Source of the DNA: Salinisphaera orenii subsp. orenii MK-B5
GTDB taxonomy: Bacteria; Pseudomonadota; Gammaproteobacteria; Nevskiales; Salinisphaeraceae
NCBI RefSeq assembly: GCF_003788635.1
Contig: NZ_AYKH01000040.1
Coordinates: 120,464 to 184,463, forward strand
Reading direction: 5' to 3'
DNA: 64,000 bases
Part shown: in pieces, positions 1 to 8,727 of the stretch
Layout: every line of letters begins with the position of its first letter
Position numbering within the stretch: the first letter of the stretch is position 1
Translations under genes and position numbers: made by a program
The notes under the pieces: model-generated
What the model was told of the DNA's origin: nothing
Database searches by the model: none
What the model saw: only the letters and a program-made list of their open reading frames with translations

Positions 1-1
1 G

Positions 2-523
2 CTCGCCGACGCGCCGGTGCTGGCCGCGGCCGACTGCCCCGTACATACGCCCACCGTGCAGCACTGGGGCGCGCTGCTGCGGGCGCTGCAGGCGGCCGGG
101 GCCATGCGTCGCGCGCTCGCGCTGGCCACCGACTACGCCAACGAACGCCGCCAGTTCGGCCGCCCGATCGCGCGTTTTCAGGCGGTCCAGCAGCAGCTCG
201 CGGCCATGGCCGGCGAGGTGGCGACGGCCGGCACCGCCGCCGAGGCCGCCGCCCGGGCGATCGCCGCCGATCGCGACGCCGCGCTGATGATCGCCATCGG
301 CAAGGCCCGCGTGGGCGAGGCGGCCGGCCGCAGCGCCGCGATCGCGCATCAGGTCCTGGCGGCGATGGGCTTCACGCAGGAGCACGAACTGCAGTACTTC
401 ACCCGTCGCCTGTGGTCCTGGCGCGACGAGTTCGGCGCCGAGCCCCACTGGCAGGCGATCATCGGCGAGCATGCGATCGCGGCCGGCGGCGACGGCCTCT
501 GGCCGCTGGTAAGCGGGCTCTGA
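2..523 (+). CDS. Acyl-CoA dehydrogenase, C-terminal part (5' end outside window)
   Basis: The open frame runs in from the left edge, so only the last 173 or so codons are seen. The segment is the C-terminal helical domain of a flavin-dependent acyl-CoA dehydrogenase: an RRQFGRPIARFQ stretch followed by a Q..LA.MA helix and a late MGFTQEHELQ segment, which in the family contacts FAD and the acyl chain. The family oxidises acyl-CoA to 2-enoyl-CoA and passes electrons to ETF. It ends one base before the acyl-CoA synthetase gene, so the two are probably co-transcribed. The exact substrate cannot be told from this fragment. Confidence 0.88.
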   Translation, partial: LADAPVLAAADCPVHTPTVQHWGALLRALQAAGAMRRALALATDYANERRQFGRPIARFQAVQQQLAAMAGEVATAGTAAEAAARAIAADRDAALMIAIGKARVGEAAGRSAAIAHQVLAAMGFTQEHELQYFTRRLWSWRDEFGAEPHWQAIIGEHAIAAGGDGLWPLVSGL

Positions 524-524
524 C

Positions 525-2684
525 ATGGGCGGATCCATTAACACCGCACACGCCGGCGACGCCGGCCGCAGCGACGATCGGCCGGCGCTGGCGCGCATGT
601 TCGCCCCGCGCAGCGTGGCGCTGGTGGGCGTGTCCGGGCGTCCCGGCTCGACCATGGCGCGGCCGCTGACCTTTCTGGTCGAGCACGGGTTCGCCGGCGA
701 GATCCATCCGGTCAACCCCAACTACGACGAGATCGACGGCCACCCCTGCCATCCGTCGCTGGACGCGGTGCCGGGGCCGGTCGATCTGGTGCTGGTCATG
801 GTGCCGGCCGCGCGGGTCATCGAGGTCGTGCACCAGGCCGGGGCTGTCGGGGCGGCGGGGGTGATTGTGTTCGCCTCCGGCTTCGGCGAGACGGGCGACG
901 CCGGTGCCGATCTGCAGACCCGGCTGCGCGATGCCGCCCGCGAGGCCGGCGTGCGCGTGCTCGGGCCCAACTGCCAGGGGCTGCTCTATGCGCCGGCCTC
1001 GCTGTGCGCGACCTTCACCTCCGCGGCCGTGCGCGCCCGCGCGCCGCGCGAGGCTGGGGTCGCCTATGTCGGCCAGAGCGGGGCCATCGGCGGCTCGATC
1101 CTGGATCTGGCCAACGAGATGGGGCTCGGCCTGACGGCCTGGGCGAGCACCGGCAATCAGGCCGATCTGGATCTGGTCGAGGTGGCCCGCGCGCTGGTCG
1201 ACGACGACGCCGTGCGTGTGATCATGCTCTACGTCGAGGCCGTGGGCGACGGCGCGGCCTACACCGATCTCGCCCGCGCCGCCTTCGAACGTGGCAAGAC
1301 GCTGGTGGTGCTGCGGTCGGGCCGTTCGGCCGCGGGCCAGCGCGCGGCGGCGTCCCACACCGGCGCGATGCTCGGCAACGACGCCGGCTTCCGGCTGGTC
1401 TCGCAGCGCTTCGGGGTGATCCAGGTCGAGGATCTCGACGAGCTGCTGGCGGTGGCCGCCGCACGGGCCGCGCTGGCGCCGATGCGCGGTCGACGGATCG
1501 CCGTGGTCACCACCTCCGGCGGCGCCGGCAGCCTGGCCGCGGACCGCTGCGCCGAGCACGGTCTGGCGCTGCCCGAGCTCGCCCCGGTCACGCGCGACGC
1601 GCTGGCCCCGCTGATCCCCGATTTCGGGGCGCTCGCCAATCCGGTGGACGTCACCGCCCAGATTCTGGGCAGCGACGACGCCTTCGGCGCGGTCTGCGAC
1701 ACGGTCGGCGCCGACGATTCGGTGGACGCGGTGCTGGTGCTGCTGACGATGGTCGTCGGCGACAACGGCCGCAAGCTGGCGCGCGATCTGGTGCGCACGG
1801 CGCAGGCGCTCGACAAGCCGATCCTGGTGGCCTGGCTCGCCGGGCACGATCTGACCGCCGAGGGCCGCGCGGAGTTGCGCGCCGCCGGCATGCCGGTGTT
1901 CGCCAGCGTCGACGGGGCGGTCCGGGCCGCGGCCCGACTGGCGCAGGCCGCGGTGATCGACGCCGCGCCGTCCAAGCCGCGTATCGACCGGGCGCGCCTG
2001 GATGCGGTGCTGGCCGGCGGGCGGCTCGACGGCGAGGCGCTGCTGGATGCGCTGACCGTGTCGCGGCCGCAGTCGTCGATCGTGAATTCGGCCGCGGCGG
2101 CGCGGGCGGCGGTTGCGGCGCTGGGCGCGCCGGCCGCGCTCAAGCTCGCCGGCGGCGGCCTCGACCACAAGTCCGACATCGGCGGTGTGCGCCTGGGCGT
2201 GAGCGCCGAGGCGGCCGAGGCCGCCTACGAGTCGCTGATGGCCGCGGCCCGGGCGAAGAACGTCCCCGTGGCCGGCGTGCAGGTGCAGTCCATGATCGAG
2301 TCCGGCGTGGAGCTGGTCATCGGCGCCACGGCGGCGGCCGAGGGCTTTCCGCCGATCGTGACCGTGGGCCTGGGCGGGGTGACCACCGAGCTCTATCGCG
2401 ACACCGCCTCCGCGCTCGCGCCGATCGACGCCGACGGTGCCCGCGCCCTGCTGCGCCGGCTGCGCGCCTGGCCGCTGCTGGACGGCTTTCGCGGCGCGCC
2501 GCCGGCCGATGTCGATGCGGCCGTGGACGTGATCGTGCGGGTGTCCGAGGCGATGGCCTTCGGCGCGGGCCGCATCGGAGAGTTCGAAATCAACCCCCTG
2601 ATCGTGGCCGCGGCCGGTCGCGGGGCAATGGCGGTGGACGTGCTCGTCTCGCCGCCGGCCGCGGTCGATTCCCGAGACGACTGA
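525..2684 (+). CDS. ADP-forming acyl-CoA synthetase (acetate-CoA ligase type), paralog 1
   Basis: 719 residues with the fused alpha-beta layout of NDP-forming acyl-CoA synthetases. A CoA-binding Rossmann domain covers about 22-150, succinyl-CoA-ligase-like domains about 175-470, and a C-terminal ATP-grasp domain about 485-705. The phosphorylated histidine lies in ASHTG (His278) and the second relay histidine in LDHKSD (His548). The family interconverts acyl-CoA, ADP and phosphate with carboxylate, CoA and ATP through phosphohistidine. The start follows the dehydrogenase stop by one base. Its place between an acyl-CoA dehydrogenase and a crotonase gene suggests it activates or releases the carboxylate handled by this operon. 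Substrate unknown. Confidence 0.88.
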   Translation: MGGSINTAHAGDAGRSDDRPALARMFAPRSVALVGVSGRPGSTMARPLTFLVEHGFAGEIHPVNPNYDEIDGHPCHPSLDAVPGPVDLVLVMVPAARVIEVVHQAGAVGAAGVIVFASGFGETGDAGADLQTRLRDAAREAGVRVLGPNCQGLLYAPASLCATFTSAAVRARAPREAGVAYVGQSGAIGGSILDLANEMGLGLTAWASTGNQADLDLVEVARALVDDDAVRVIMLYVEAVGDGAAYTDLARAAFERGKTLVVLRSGRSAAGQRAAASHTGAMLGNDAGFRLVSQRFGVIQVEDLDELLAVAAARAALAPMRGRRIAVVTTSGGAGSLAADRCAEHGLALPELAPVTRDALAPLIPDFGALANPVDVTAQILGSDDAFGAVCDTVGADDSVDAVLVLLTMVVGDNGRKLARDLVRTAQALDKPILVAWLAGHDLTAEGRAELRAAGMPVFASVDGAVRAAARLAQAAVIDAAPSKPRIDRARLDAVLAGGRLDGEALLDALTVSRPQSSIVNSAAAARAAVAALGAPAALKLAGGGLDHKSDIGGVRLGVSAEAAEAAYESLMAAARAKNVPVAGVQVQSMIESGVELVIGATAAAEGFPPIVTVGLGGVTTELYRDTASALAPIDADGARALLRRLRAWPLLDGFRGAPPADVDAAVDVIVRVSEAMAFGAGRIGEFEINPLIVAAAGRGAMAVDVLVSPPAAVDSRDD

Positions 2685-2696
2685 CAGGAGCTGTTC

Positions 2697-3434
2697 ATGG
2701 GCGATATTCACTGGGCGCGCGAGGCCGGCGTGGCGATCATCACGGTCGACTCGCCGGAGGTCAAGAACGGTCTGACCCCGGAGATGGGGCGCCGCCTCGC
2801 CGCGGTCTGCGACGAGATAGACGCCGACGAGACGATCGGTGCCGCGGTGGTGCGCGGCGCCGAGGGCACGTTCTGCTCGGGCGCGGACCGTCGCCGCTGG
2901 AATCCGGGCGCCGACCAGGCCGAGGATTCGACCTACCGCGAGTTCAGCGCGATCTACAACGCCTTCCGGCGGGTCGGCTCGCTGGCGGTGCCGACCATCG
3001 CCGCCGTTCGCGGGGCGGCGGTCGGCGCCGGCATCAACCTGATGCTGGCCACCGACCTGCGCGTGGTCGCGACCGACGCGCGCATCCTGGCGGGCTTTCT
3101 GCGCATCGGGATCCATCCGGGCGGCGGCTTCTTCACCATCGCCGGGCGGACCGCCGGGCGCGAGGCGACCTCGGCCATGGGCCTGTTCAGCGAAGAGCTG
3201 GACGGCGCCGCTGCCGAGCGCACCGGCATGGCCTGGAAGGCACTGCCGGACGCCGAGGTTGAGGACTTCGCGCTCGAGCTGGCGCGGCGTCCTGCCGCCG
3301 ATCCGTCCCTGGCACGCGAGGCCGTGCGCTCGTTCCGCACGGAGCTGGGCGCCTCCGGCATGGACTGGGATGCGGCCGTGCATTTCGAGCGCGCCACCCA
3401 GATGTGGTCGCAGCGCCGGCGAAGTGAGGCCTGA
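2697..3434 (+). CDS. Crotonase-superfamily protein (enoyl-CoA hydratase/isomerase-like)
   Basis: 245 residues, the usual crotonase length. Oxyanion-hole segments are visible as FCSGADRR (59-66) and RGAAVGAG (105-112). When aligned by eye to rat mitochondrial hydratase, neither catalytic glutamate is present. The Glu144 position falls on about Phe134 in GFLRIGIHPGGG, and the Glu164 region (about 155-165) has no acid at the right place. It is therefore probably not a classical hydratase; an isomerase, a hydrolase or another crotonase reaction is possible. CAGGAG at 2685-2690 supports this ATG. It is 12 bases downstream of the synthetase and likely in the same operon. Confidence 0.82.
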   Translation: MGDIHWAREAGVAIITVDSPEVKNGLTPEMGRRLAAVCDEIDADETIGAAVVRGAEGTFCSGADRRRWNPGADQAEDSTYREFSAIYNAFRRVGSLAVPTIAAVRGAAVGAGINLMLATDLRVVATDARILAGFLRIGIHPGGGFFTIAGRTAGREATSAMGLFSEELDGAAAERTGMAWKALPDAEVEDFALELARRPAADPSLAREAVRSFRTELGASGMDWDAAVHFERATQMWSQRRRSEA

Positions 3435-3513
3435 ACACGCGCCGGGCCGCGGTGCGATCGCCGTGGTCCGGAAATCACAAGGCCGTCAGAACAACAACGA
3501 CAGGAGAAACGGC

Positions 3514-4671
3514 ATGAAGGGAATCAAGCGAATCGGGATGGCCGCGGCGCTCGCGCTGACGGCCGGTGGCGCGATGGCGGCGGAGGGCGTGGATCTGCCC
3601 TCCACGCTGGTGATGACCGCCTACGGAACCGGCTCGACCGGCTACACGCAGATGGTGGCCGTCGGCAATCTGCTGCAGAACGAGTACGACACCGCGGTGC
3701 GTATTCTGCCCGGGGAGAACGATGTCTCGCGCATGACGCCGCTGCGCACCGGCCGGGTGCCGCTGTGTGCCTGCGGTATCTCCAGCTATTTCGCGTCGGA
3801 GGGCGTGATGATGTTCAGCGGGCCCGAATGGGGACCGCAGCCGCTGCGCGTGATCACCACCTCGACGGCCAGCTTCGGCCTCGGCCTGGCCGTGGCCGGC
3901 GATATCGACGTGGATACCCCGGCCGACCTGGAAGGCAAGCGGGTGGCCTACATCCGCGGCGCTGATGCGATCAATCTCGGCACCGAGGCGTACCTGGCCT
4001 TCGGCGGCCTGACCTGGGACGACGTCGAGCGCGTCACCTATCCGGGCTACGGGGCGTCGTTCGACGGCATCATCGCCGACCGGGCGGATGCCTCCTACGC
4101 CTCGACCACGGCGCCGCACGTCCAGCGGCTCGCGGCCAGCCCGCGGGGCATCGTCTGGCCGCGGCTCGACCCGGACGACGCCGAAGCCTGGGCGCGTCTG
4201 CAGTCGGTGGCGCCGTACTTCCAGCCGGCCGAGATCACCTCGGCCGCCGGCGACTACGGCCCCGAGCAGCCGTGGGCGGGGGCGACCTATCCCTACCCGA
4301 TCCTGCTGGGTACGCCGGATCTCGACGACAAGACCGCCTACGGTCTGATCAAGGTGATGACCGAGGATCACGATCGCTACAAGGACGCGGCGCCGGGCAA
4401 CGACGGCTACGCGCTGGAGCGCCAGAACATGGAATGGATCATCCCGTTCCACGACGCGGTCGTGCGCTATTACAAGGAGATCGGCGAGTGGAACGATTCG
4501 ATGCAGGCGCATCAGGATGGGTTGGTCGCCCGCCAGGAGCTGCTGGCCGAGACCTGGCAGCGCTATAACGCAGGCGACCCGCCCGCCGATGCCGAGGCTT
4601 TCCGCGAGGGCTGGATGAAAACCCGGGCCCGCGCGCTGGAGGCCTCGGACATGCGGGTGGTCTTCCGCTAG
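3514..4671 (+). CDS. TAXI-family TRAP transporter solute-binding protein (orphan receptor)
   Basis: 385 residues. A Sec signal peptide (basic MKGIKR, hydrophobic core, cleavage after AMA near residue 23) leads into a TAXI-type receptor. The signs are the TAYGTGSTGYTQM motif at the mature N terminus, a P..LRTGR..L segment and a late IIPFHDAVVRYYKE helix. Such receptors bind carboxylates or amino acids in the periplasm and deliver them to a fused TRAP permease. No TRAP membrane subunit occurs in the window, so the permease is elsewhere or the protein has a sensing role. A good AGGAGA site precedes the ATG at 3514; the open frame continues upstream to 3259 but overlaps the previous gene there. 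Confidence 0.87.
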   Translation: MKGIKRIGMAAALALTAGGAMAAEGVDLPSTLVMTAYGTGSTGYTQMVAVGNLLQNEYDTAVRILPGENDVSRMTPLRTGRVPLCACGISSYFASEGVMMFSGPEWGPQPLRVITTSTASFGLGLAVAGDIDVDTPADLEGKRVAYIRGADAINLGTEAYLAFGGLTWDDVERVTYPGYGASFDGIIADRADASYASTTAPHVQRLAASPRGIVWPRLDPDDAEAWARLQSVAPYFQPAEITSAAGDYGPEQPWAGATYPYPILLGTPDLDDKTAYGLIKVMTEDHDRYKDAAPGNDGYALERQNMEWIIPFHDAVVRYYKEIGEWNDSMQAHQDGLVARQELLAETWQRYNAGDPPADAEAFREGWMKTRARALEASDMRVVFR

Positions 4672-4690
4672 GGTCGGGTGCCGCCGGACC

Positions 4691-4715
4691 GCGGGGCGGC
4701 GGGCCGTCGCCCCGC
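4691..4715 (+). terminator. GC-rich hairpin after TAXI receptor gene
   Basis: An 8-bp stem (GCGGGGCG pairing with CGCCCCGC around a 9-base loop) begins 19 bases after the stop codon. No T-run follows directly, so it may be a pause or processing site rather than a true intrinsic terminator. Confidence 0.35.
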
Positions 4716-4770
4716 GCTAGCCGCGTGTCCGGTCAGGTTGCTGCGGCATCGATTTTTCGCTTTTTTTCGA

Positions 4771-4788
4771 GTACCGTATACAGTCGAC
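4771..4788. promoter_or_regulatory. Possible GntR-type operator centred on GTATAC
   Basis: The gap before the second synthetase gene holds a short A+T-rich tract, then an interrupted palindrome centred on GTATAC at 4776-4781. The embedded TATACA could serve as a -10 element, so a repressor bound here would block transcription. GTATAC-centred sites are typical of several GntR-family regulators of carboxylate catabolism. No such regulator gene is in the window. Confidence 0.25.
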
Positions 4789-4813
4789 AGAAAAAGCCAG
4801 AGGTCTGCTGCCG

Positions 4814-6940
4814 ATGACGTCGCGTGCGCCCGATCCCCAAGCCGTACAGAACCTGCTCGAACCGAACGCGGTTGCCATCATCGGCGCGTCCGCGGAGCCG
4901 ACCCGCATCGGTGGGCGGCCGGTGGACTATCTCAAGCAGGCCGGCTTCGCCGGCCCGATCTATCCGATCAACCCCAACCGCGATGTCGTCCAGGGGCTGA
5001 CGGCCTATGCATCGGTGCTGGATACGCCGGAACGGCCGGATCTGGCGATCCTGGCCATCCCGGCGGCGGCGGTGGTCGATGCCGTGGCCGAATGTGGCCG
5101 ACGCGGCGTGCGCGCGGCGATCATCTTCAGCGCCGGTTTCGCGGAGGTCGGCGCGGCCGGCGTCGAGGCCCAGCAGCAGCTGCTGGCCACGGCCCGGGAA
5201 TACGGCGTGCGTCTGCTGGGGCCGAACTGCCTGGGCGGCATGAACATCTCGCGCGGGCTGATCGCGACGTTCTCCAGCTCGGTTCAGAGCGGCCTGCCCC
5301 AGGCCGGGCGGATCGGTTTCGTCACCCAGAGCGGGGCCTTCGGCTCGCACTGCTTCGCCCTCGCCCGGGCGCGCGGACTGGGCCTCAGCCGGCTGGTGAC
5401 CACCGGCAACGAGTGCGATCTGGATGCCGCCGATTGCCTCGCCTATCTGGCCGCCGACGCCGATACCGACGTGATCGCGCTGCATCTGGAGGGCTGTCGC
5501 GACGGCGAGCGGATGAAGGCCGCGCTGGACGCGGTCCAGGCCAGCGGCAAGCCGGTGATCGCGCTCAAGGGCGGGGAATCGGACATCGGCGCGGCGGCCG
5601 CGATGTCGCATACCGCGAATCTGGCCGGCGCGGACGCGGCCTACGATGCGCTGTTCCGGCGTTATCCGGTGTATCGCGCCCACAGCATCCGCGAATTCAT
5701 CGATGTCGCCCACGCGGCCGCCCGCAGCGCGCTGCCGCGCGGCAACCGGCTGGGGCTGATCACCGTCTCCGGCGGCGTCGGCATCATGATGGCGGACGCC
5801 GCCTCGCATCACGATCTCGACGTTGCGCCCATGCCGGAGGCCGCCCAGCGCGAGCTGCACGACATGTGGCCGAACGCGACCACGCGCAATCCGGTGGATA
5901 CCACGGCGCAGCCGGTCTCGGACCCGGAGATGAACGCCAACTTCCAGCGCGTGATGCTGCGCGAAGGCAACTACGACGTCATCGTCAATTTCCTGTCCAT
6001 GCTGCCGCTGGCGCCGGCGCTGGCGGCCAAGCTGCGCCCGCCGCTGCAGGCCCTGCGCCGCGAGTATCCGGACAACGTGCTGATGATCGCGGCCATGTGC
6101 ACACCGGAGGCGCAGGCCGACTTCGAGGCCGACGGCTATCTGGTCTTCGAGGATCCGACCGCCGCCGTCGACACCGCCGCCGCCTTGACCGATCTCGGGC
6201 GTCGGCTGGCGCATTCGACGCCCTGGCAGCGGACCGCGGTCGACTGTCCGGCGCGAGTCGCTGCCGGGCAGCGCTACGCCGAGTTCGATGCGCTGGCGCT
6301 GCTCGCGGACGCCGGGGTGCCGGTCGTGCCCGCGCGCCGCGCCGCCAGCGCCGACGATGCCGCGGCGGCCGCGGCCGAAATCGGCTTTCCGGTGGTCCTC
6401 AAGATCGCGTCGCCGGACATCCTGCACAAATCCGATGCCGGTGGGGTGGCCTTGTCCCTGCAGGACGAGGCCGCGGTGCGAGCGGCCTACGATCGCGTGA
6501 TGGCCAACGCGCGCGGCTACGACGCGCAGGCGCGTCTGGACGGCGTGCTGGTGGCCGCCATGCTCTCCGGCGGTGTCGAGATGGCGGTGGGGGTGCAGAA
6601 CGATCCCACCTTCGGGCCGATGGTCATGGCCGGGCTGGGCGGCGTATTCATCGAGATTCTCGAAGACGTGACCTTCGAGCTCGCCCCCTTCGGCCCGGCC
6701 GAAGCGCGCGCGATGCTCCAGCGTCTGCGCGGCTATCCGCTGCTCACCGGCGCCCGCGGCGCCGCCCCCGCCGACGTCGACGCGCTGGCCGATGCCCTGG
6801 TGCGGCTGTCCGAATTCGCGGCCGCCAACGCGGCAACGCTGGCCTCGGTGGACATCAACCCGCTGCTGGTGATGCCGGCCGGTCAAGGGCTGGCGGCGGT
6901 GGACGCGGTCGTGCTCTCGAAGGACGACGCCAACGCCTGA
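4814..6940 (+). CDS. ADP-forming acyl-CoA synthetase, paralog 2
   Basis: 708 residues with the same domain order as the gene at 525-2684: CoA-binding domain (about 10-145), ligase-like middle (about 160-460) and ATP-grasp (about 480-700). The phosphohistidine is His266 in MSHTANLAG, and the second histidine is His538 in LHKSDAGGV. The two paralogs are clearly diverged, not recent duplicates. This copy has its own upstream region of 142 bases after the TAXI gene, so it may be separately regulated. It probably activates a carboxylate taken up through the neighbouring receptor or porin; the substrate cannot be named. Confidence 0.87.
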   Translation: MTSRAPDPQAVQNLLEPNAVAIIGASAEPTRIGGRPVDYLKQAGFAGPIYPINPNRDVVQGLTAYASVLDTPERPDLAILAIPAAAVVDAVAECGRRGVRAAIIFSAGFAEVGAAGVEAQQQLLATAREYGVRLLGPNCLGGMNISRGLIATFSSSVQSGLPQAGRIGFVTQSGAFGSHCFALARARGLGLSRLVTTGNECDLDAADCLAYLAADADTDVIALHLEGCRDGERMKAALDAVQASGKPVIALKGGESDIGAAAAMSHTANLAGADAAYDALFRRYPVYRAHSIREFIDVAHAAARSALPRGNRLGLITVSGGVGIMMADAASHHDLDVAPMPEAAQRELHDMWPNATTRNPVDTTAQPVSDPEMNANFQRVMLREGNYDVIVNFLSMLPLAPALAAKLRPPLQALRREYPDNVLMIAAMCTPEAQADFEADGYLVFEDPTAAVDTAAALTDLGRRLAHSTPWQRTAVDCPARVAAGQRYAEFDALALLADAGVPVVPARRAASADDAAAAAAEIGFPVVLKIASPDILHKSDAGGVALSLQDEAAVRAAYDRVMANARGYDAQARLDGVLVAAMLSGGVEMAVGVQNDPTFGPMVMAGLGGVFIEILEDVTFELAPFGPAEARAMLQRLRGYPLLTGARGAAPADVDALADALVRLSEFAAANAATLASVDINPLLVMPAGQGLAAVDAVVLSKDDANA

Positions 6941-6971
6941 GGCGCCGTCCCGCCGGGCGATGCGCGCAGCA

Positions 6972-6993
6972 AAGCCTTGTTCGACAAGGGCTT
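6972..6993 (+). terminator. Hairpin after second acyl-CoA synthetase
   Basis: AAGCCTTGT and ACAAGGGCTT pair around a TCG loop with one bulged base, starting 31 bases after the stop. There is no clear T-run, so termination efficiency is uncertain. Confidence 0.4.
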
Positions 6994-7128
6994 GCGGTCG
7001 CGTTCGTCTGGCGGTTCGATGCCGCGTCGTTTACTATCCCGGTTGGCGGGGCACGGCTGGCCGTGCGTGGACGCCGACGTGCAGCCTGAAAGCTGCATAA
7101 GCCAATCACTCGGGGAGCAGGGAGCATC

Positions 7129-8631
7129 ATGCCAAGTCAACGCATTCGGGCGGGCGCCGTCCGGCTGACGGCGGCCGTCGTGCTGGCCGCGCAGCTGCCG
7201 GTCGCGGTCGCCCAGACGAGCCGGGCCGATCTGGCGGATCTCGTGCGACGCCAGGCCGCCCAGATCGAAAAACTCGAGCAGCGCGTCGAGGCGCTGGAGA
7301 GCCGCGATCGCCAGGCCGACGCCGGCGCCGGGGTACAGCCGGACTCGGGCAAGACGGCCGCCGCGCCGCAGGCGGATACCGACTCGCGTTCGGTCGCCGA
7401 TCTGCAGGACGAAGTCGATGAACTCAAGGGGCGTACGGTGCAGGTCGACTGGAGCTCAGGTTCGCCGAAGTTCACCAGCGCCGACGATGAATTCACCTTT
7501 CAGCCGCTCGGACGCATCCAGTACGATTTCGGCACGACGAGCGGCTCGTCCTACGACGGCGCCGGTGTCGGCGACCGCAACATCAGCGGCACCGAGTTCC
7601 GGCGGCTGCGGCTGGGCGTGCAGGGCCAGCTCACGGATCCGATCCTGTACAAGGTCGAGCTCGACTTCGCCAACTCTGACATCGGCGTGCGCGATGCCTA
7701 CATCGCCACGCAGAAGGACTTCGCGCTCGGTCAGGGCGTGGTCTATCTCGGCAACAAGTTCGCCGACCGCAGTCTCGACGGCCGCACCTCGTCCAAGTAC
7801 ATCTGGTTTCTCGACCGCAACGCGGTGGCCGATGCCATCAGCCCGGAATCCGGCTACTACAACATGGGTACGTCCGCGGAGTTCTACGGCGACGACGACT
7901 GGCATCTGTCGCTGGGCGTGAGCAAGGGCTCGTTCGGAGGCAGCGACAACGATTCGGACAATCTGACCGTGCTCTCGCGGGGACACTTCAATCCGCTGGT
8001 CACCGACAACAGCATGCTGCATGTCGGCGCCTGGGGGTTCTACGAGGACTTCAGTCGGGGTAAGCAGCCGGAGCTGACCGACAATCTGCGTTTCGCCTCG
8101 CACTTCAACGACAATGTCCGGGTCTACGGCGACACCGTCGAGCAGCCGGAGACCAGTACCGGCTACGGTTTCGAGCTCGCCGGTCTGACCGGGCCGGTGG
8201 CGGCGAGCGCCGAATACGGCCGGCGCGAGATCGACAGCCGGGTGGCCGCGGATACCGACTATGACGCCTACTCGGCCCAGATCGGCTATTCGCTGACCGG
8301 CGAAGCCTTCGGCTATTCGACCAAGAACGGTGTCTGGAGCGCGCCGGATATCGCCGAGCCGGTGACCGATGGCGGCTGGGGCGCCTGGCAGGTCATGGCG
8401 CGCTACGACGCGCTCGACTACGAGAACAGCGGCAACTACGCCGGCGGCACCGGCCATGGCACCACGCTGGGGCTGAGCTGGTATCTCAACAACTACACCC
8501 GCTTCATGCTCAACTGGATCAACTGGGATACCCACAACCGGGTGCCGATCGTGGGTGATCCGGGCGACCGTGAGTTCATCGGCTCGGACGACGGCAACAC
8601 CGTCAGTGCGCGGGCCCAGGTGATCTTTTAG
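7129..8631 (+). CDS. OprO/OprP-family outer-membrane porin
   Basis: 500 residues. A Sec signal peptide ends near residue 28 (AVA-Q). A short coiled coil (about 30-60, QAAQIEKLEQRVEALE) follows, a feature of trimeric OprP-type porins. Then come alternating beta strands: the FQPLGRIQYDF start, an EFRRLRLGVQG strand, and a C terminus ending in aromatic ARAQVIF, as outer-membrane barrels require. The family includes phosphate, pyrophosphate and general anion porins, so specificity cannot be assigned. No Pho box was seen upstream. A GGGAG site precedes the ATG. The gene stands alone, between a weak hairpin upstream and a strong terminator downstream. Confidence 0.88.
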   Translation: MPSQRIRAGAVRLTAAVVLAAQLPVAVAQTSRADLADLVRRQAAQIEKLEQRVEALESRDRQADAGAGVQPDSGKTAAAPQADTDSRSVADLQDEVDELKGRTVQVDWSSGSPKFTSADDEFTFQPLGRIQYDFGTTSGSSYDGAGVGDRNISGTEFRRLRLGVQGQLTDPILYKVELDFANSDIGVRDAYIATQKDFALGQGVVYLGNKFADRSLDGRTSSKYIWFLDRNAVADAISPESGYYNMGTSAEFYGDDDWHLSLGVSKGSFGGSDNDSDNLTVLSRGHFNPLVTDNSMLHVGAWGFYEDFSRGKQPELTDNLRFASHFNDNVRVYGDTVEQPETSTGYGFELAGLTGPVAASAEYGRREIDSRVAADTDYDAYSAQIGYSLTGEAFGYSTKNGVWSAPDIAEPVTDGGWGAWQVMARYDALDYENSGNYAGGTGHGTTLGLSWYLNNYTRFMLNWINWDTHNRVPIVGDPGDREFIGSDDGNTVSARAQVIF

Positions 8632-8652
8632 CCGGCCGGAATACCGGCCAAG

Positions 8653-8686
8653 AAAAAGCCACCGTCCGGCCGGACGGTGGCTTTTT
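8653..8686. terminator. Bidirectional intrinsic terminator between porin and ppa
   Basis: A perfect 24-base palindrome (8658-8681) is flanked by five A on the left and five T on the right. It can end transcripts from both converging genes, the porin on the plus strand and ppa on the minus strand. Confidence 0.93.
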
Positions 8687-8727
8687 CTGTCTGCAGCCCG
8701 GCCAGCAGCGGCGACCGGCCGCGGCGA

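Noticed and set aside
459..3383. Very long (974-codon) minus-strand open frame opposite the first synthetase and crotonase genes
   Set aside because: The product is low-complexity, rich in Arg, Gly, Ala and His, with no domain. It is an antisense shadow of high-GC coding DNA. The plus-strand genes have clear families and ribosome sites.
6941..7128. Pho box before the OprP-like porin
   Set aside because: No pair of CTGTCAT-like direct repeats was found, so phosphate control cannot be claimed from the sequence.
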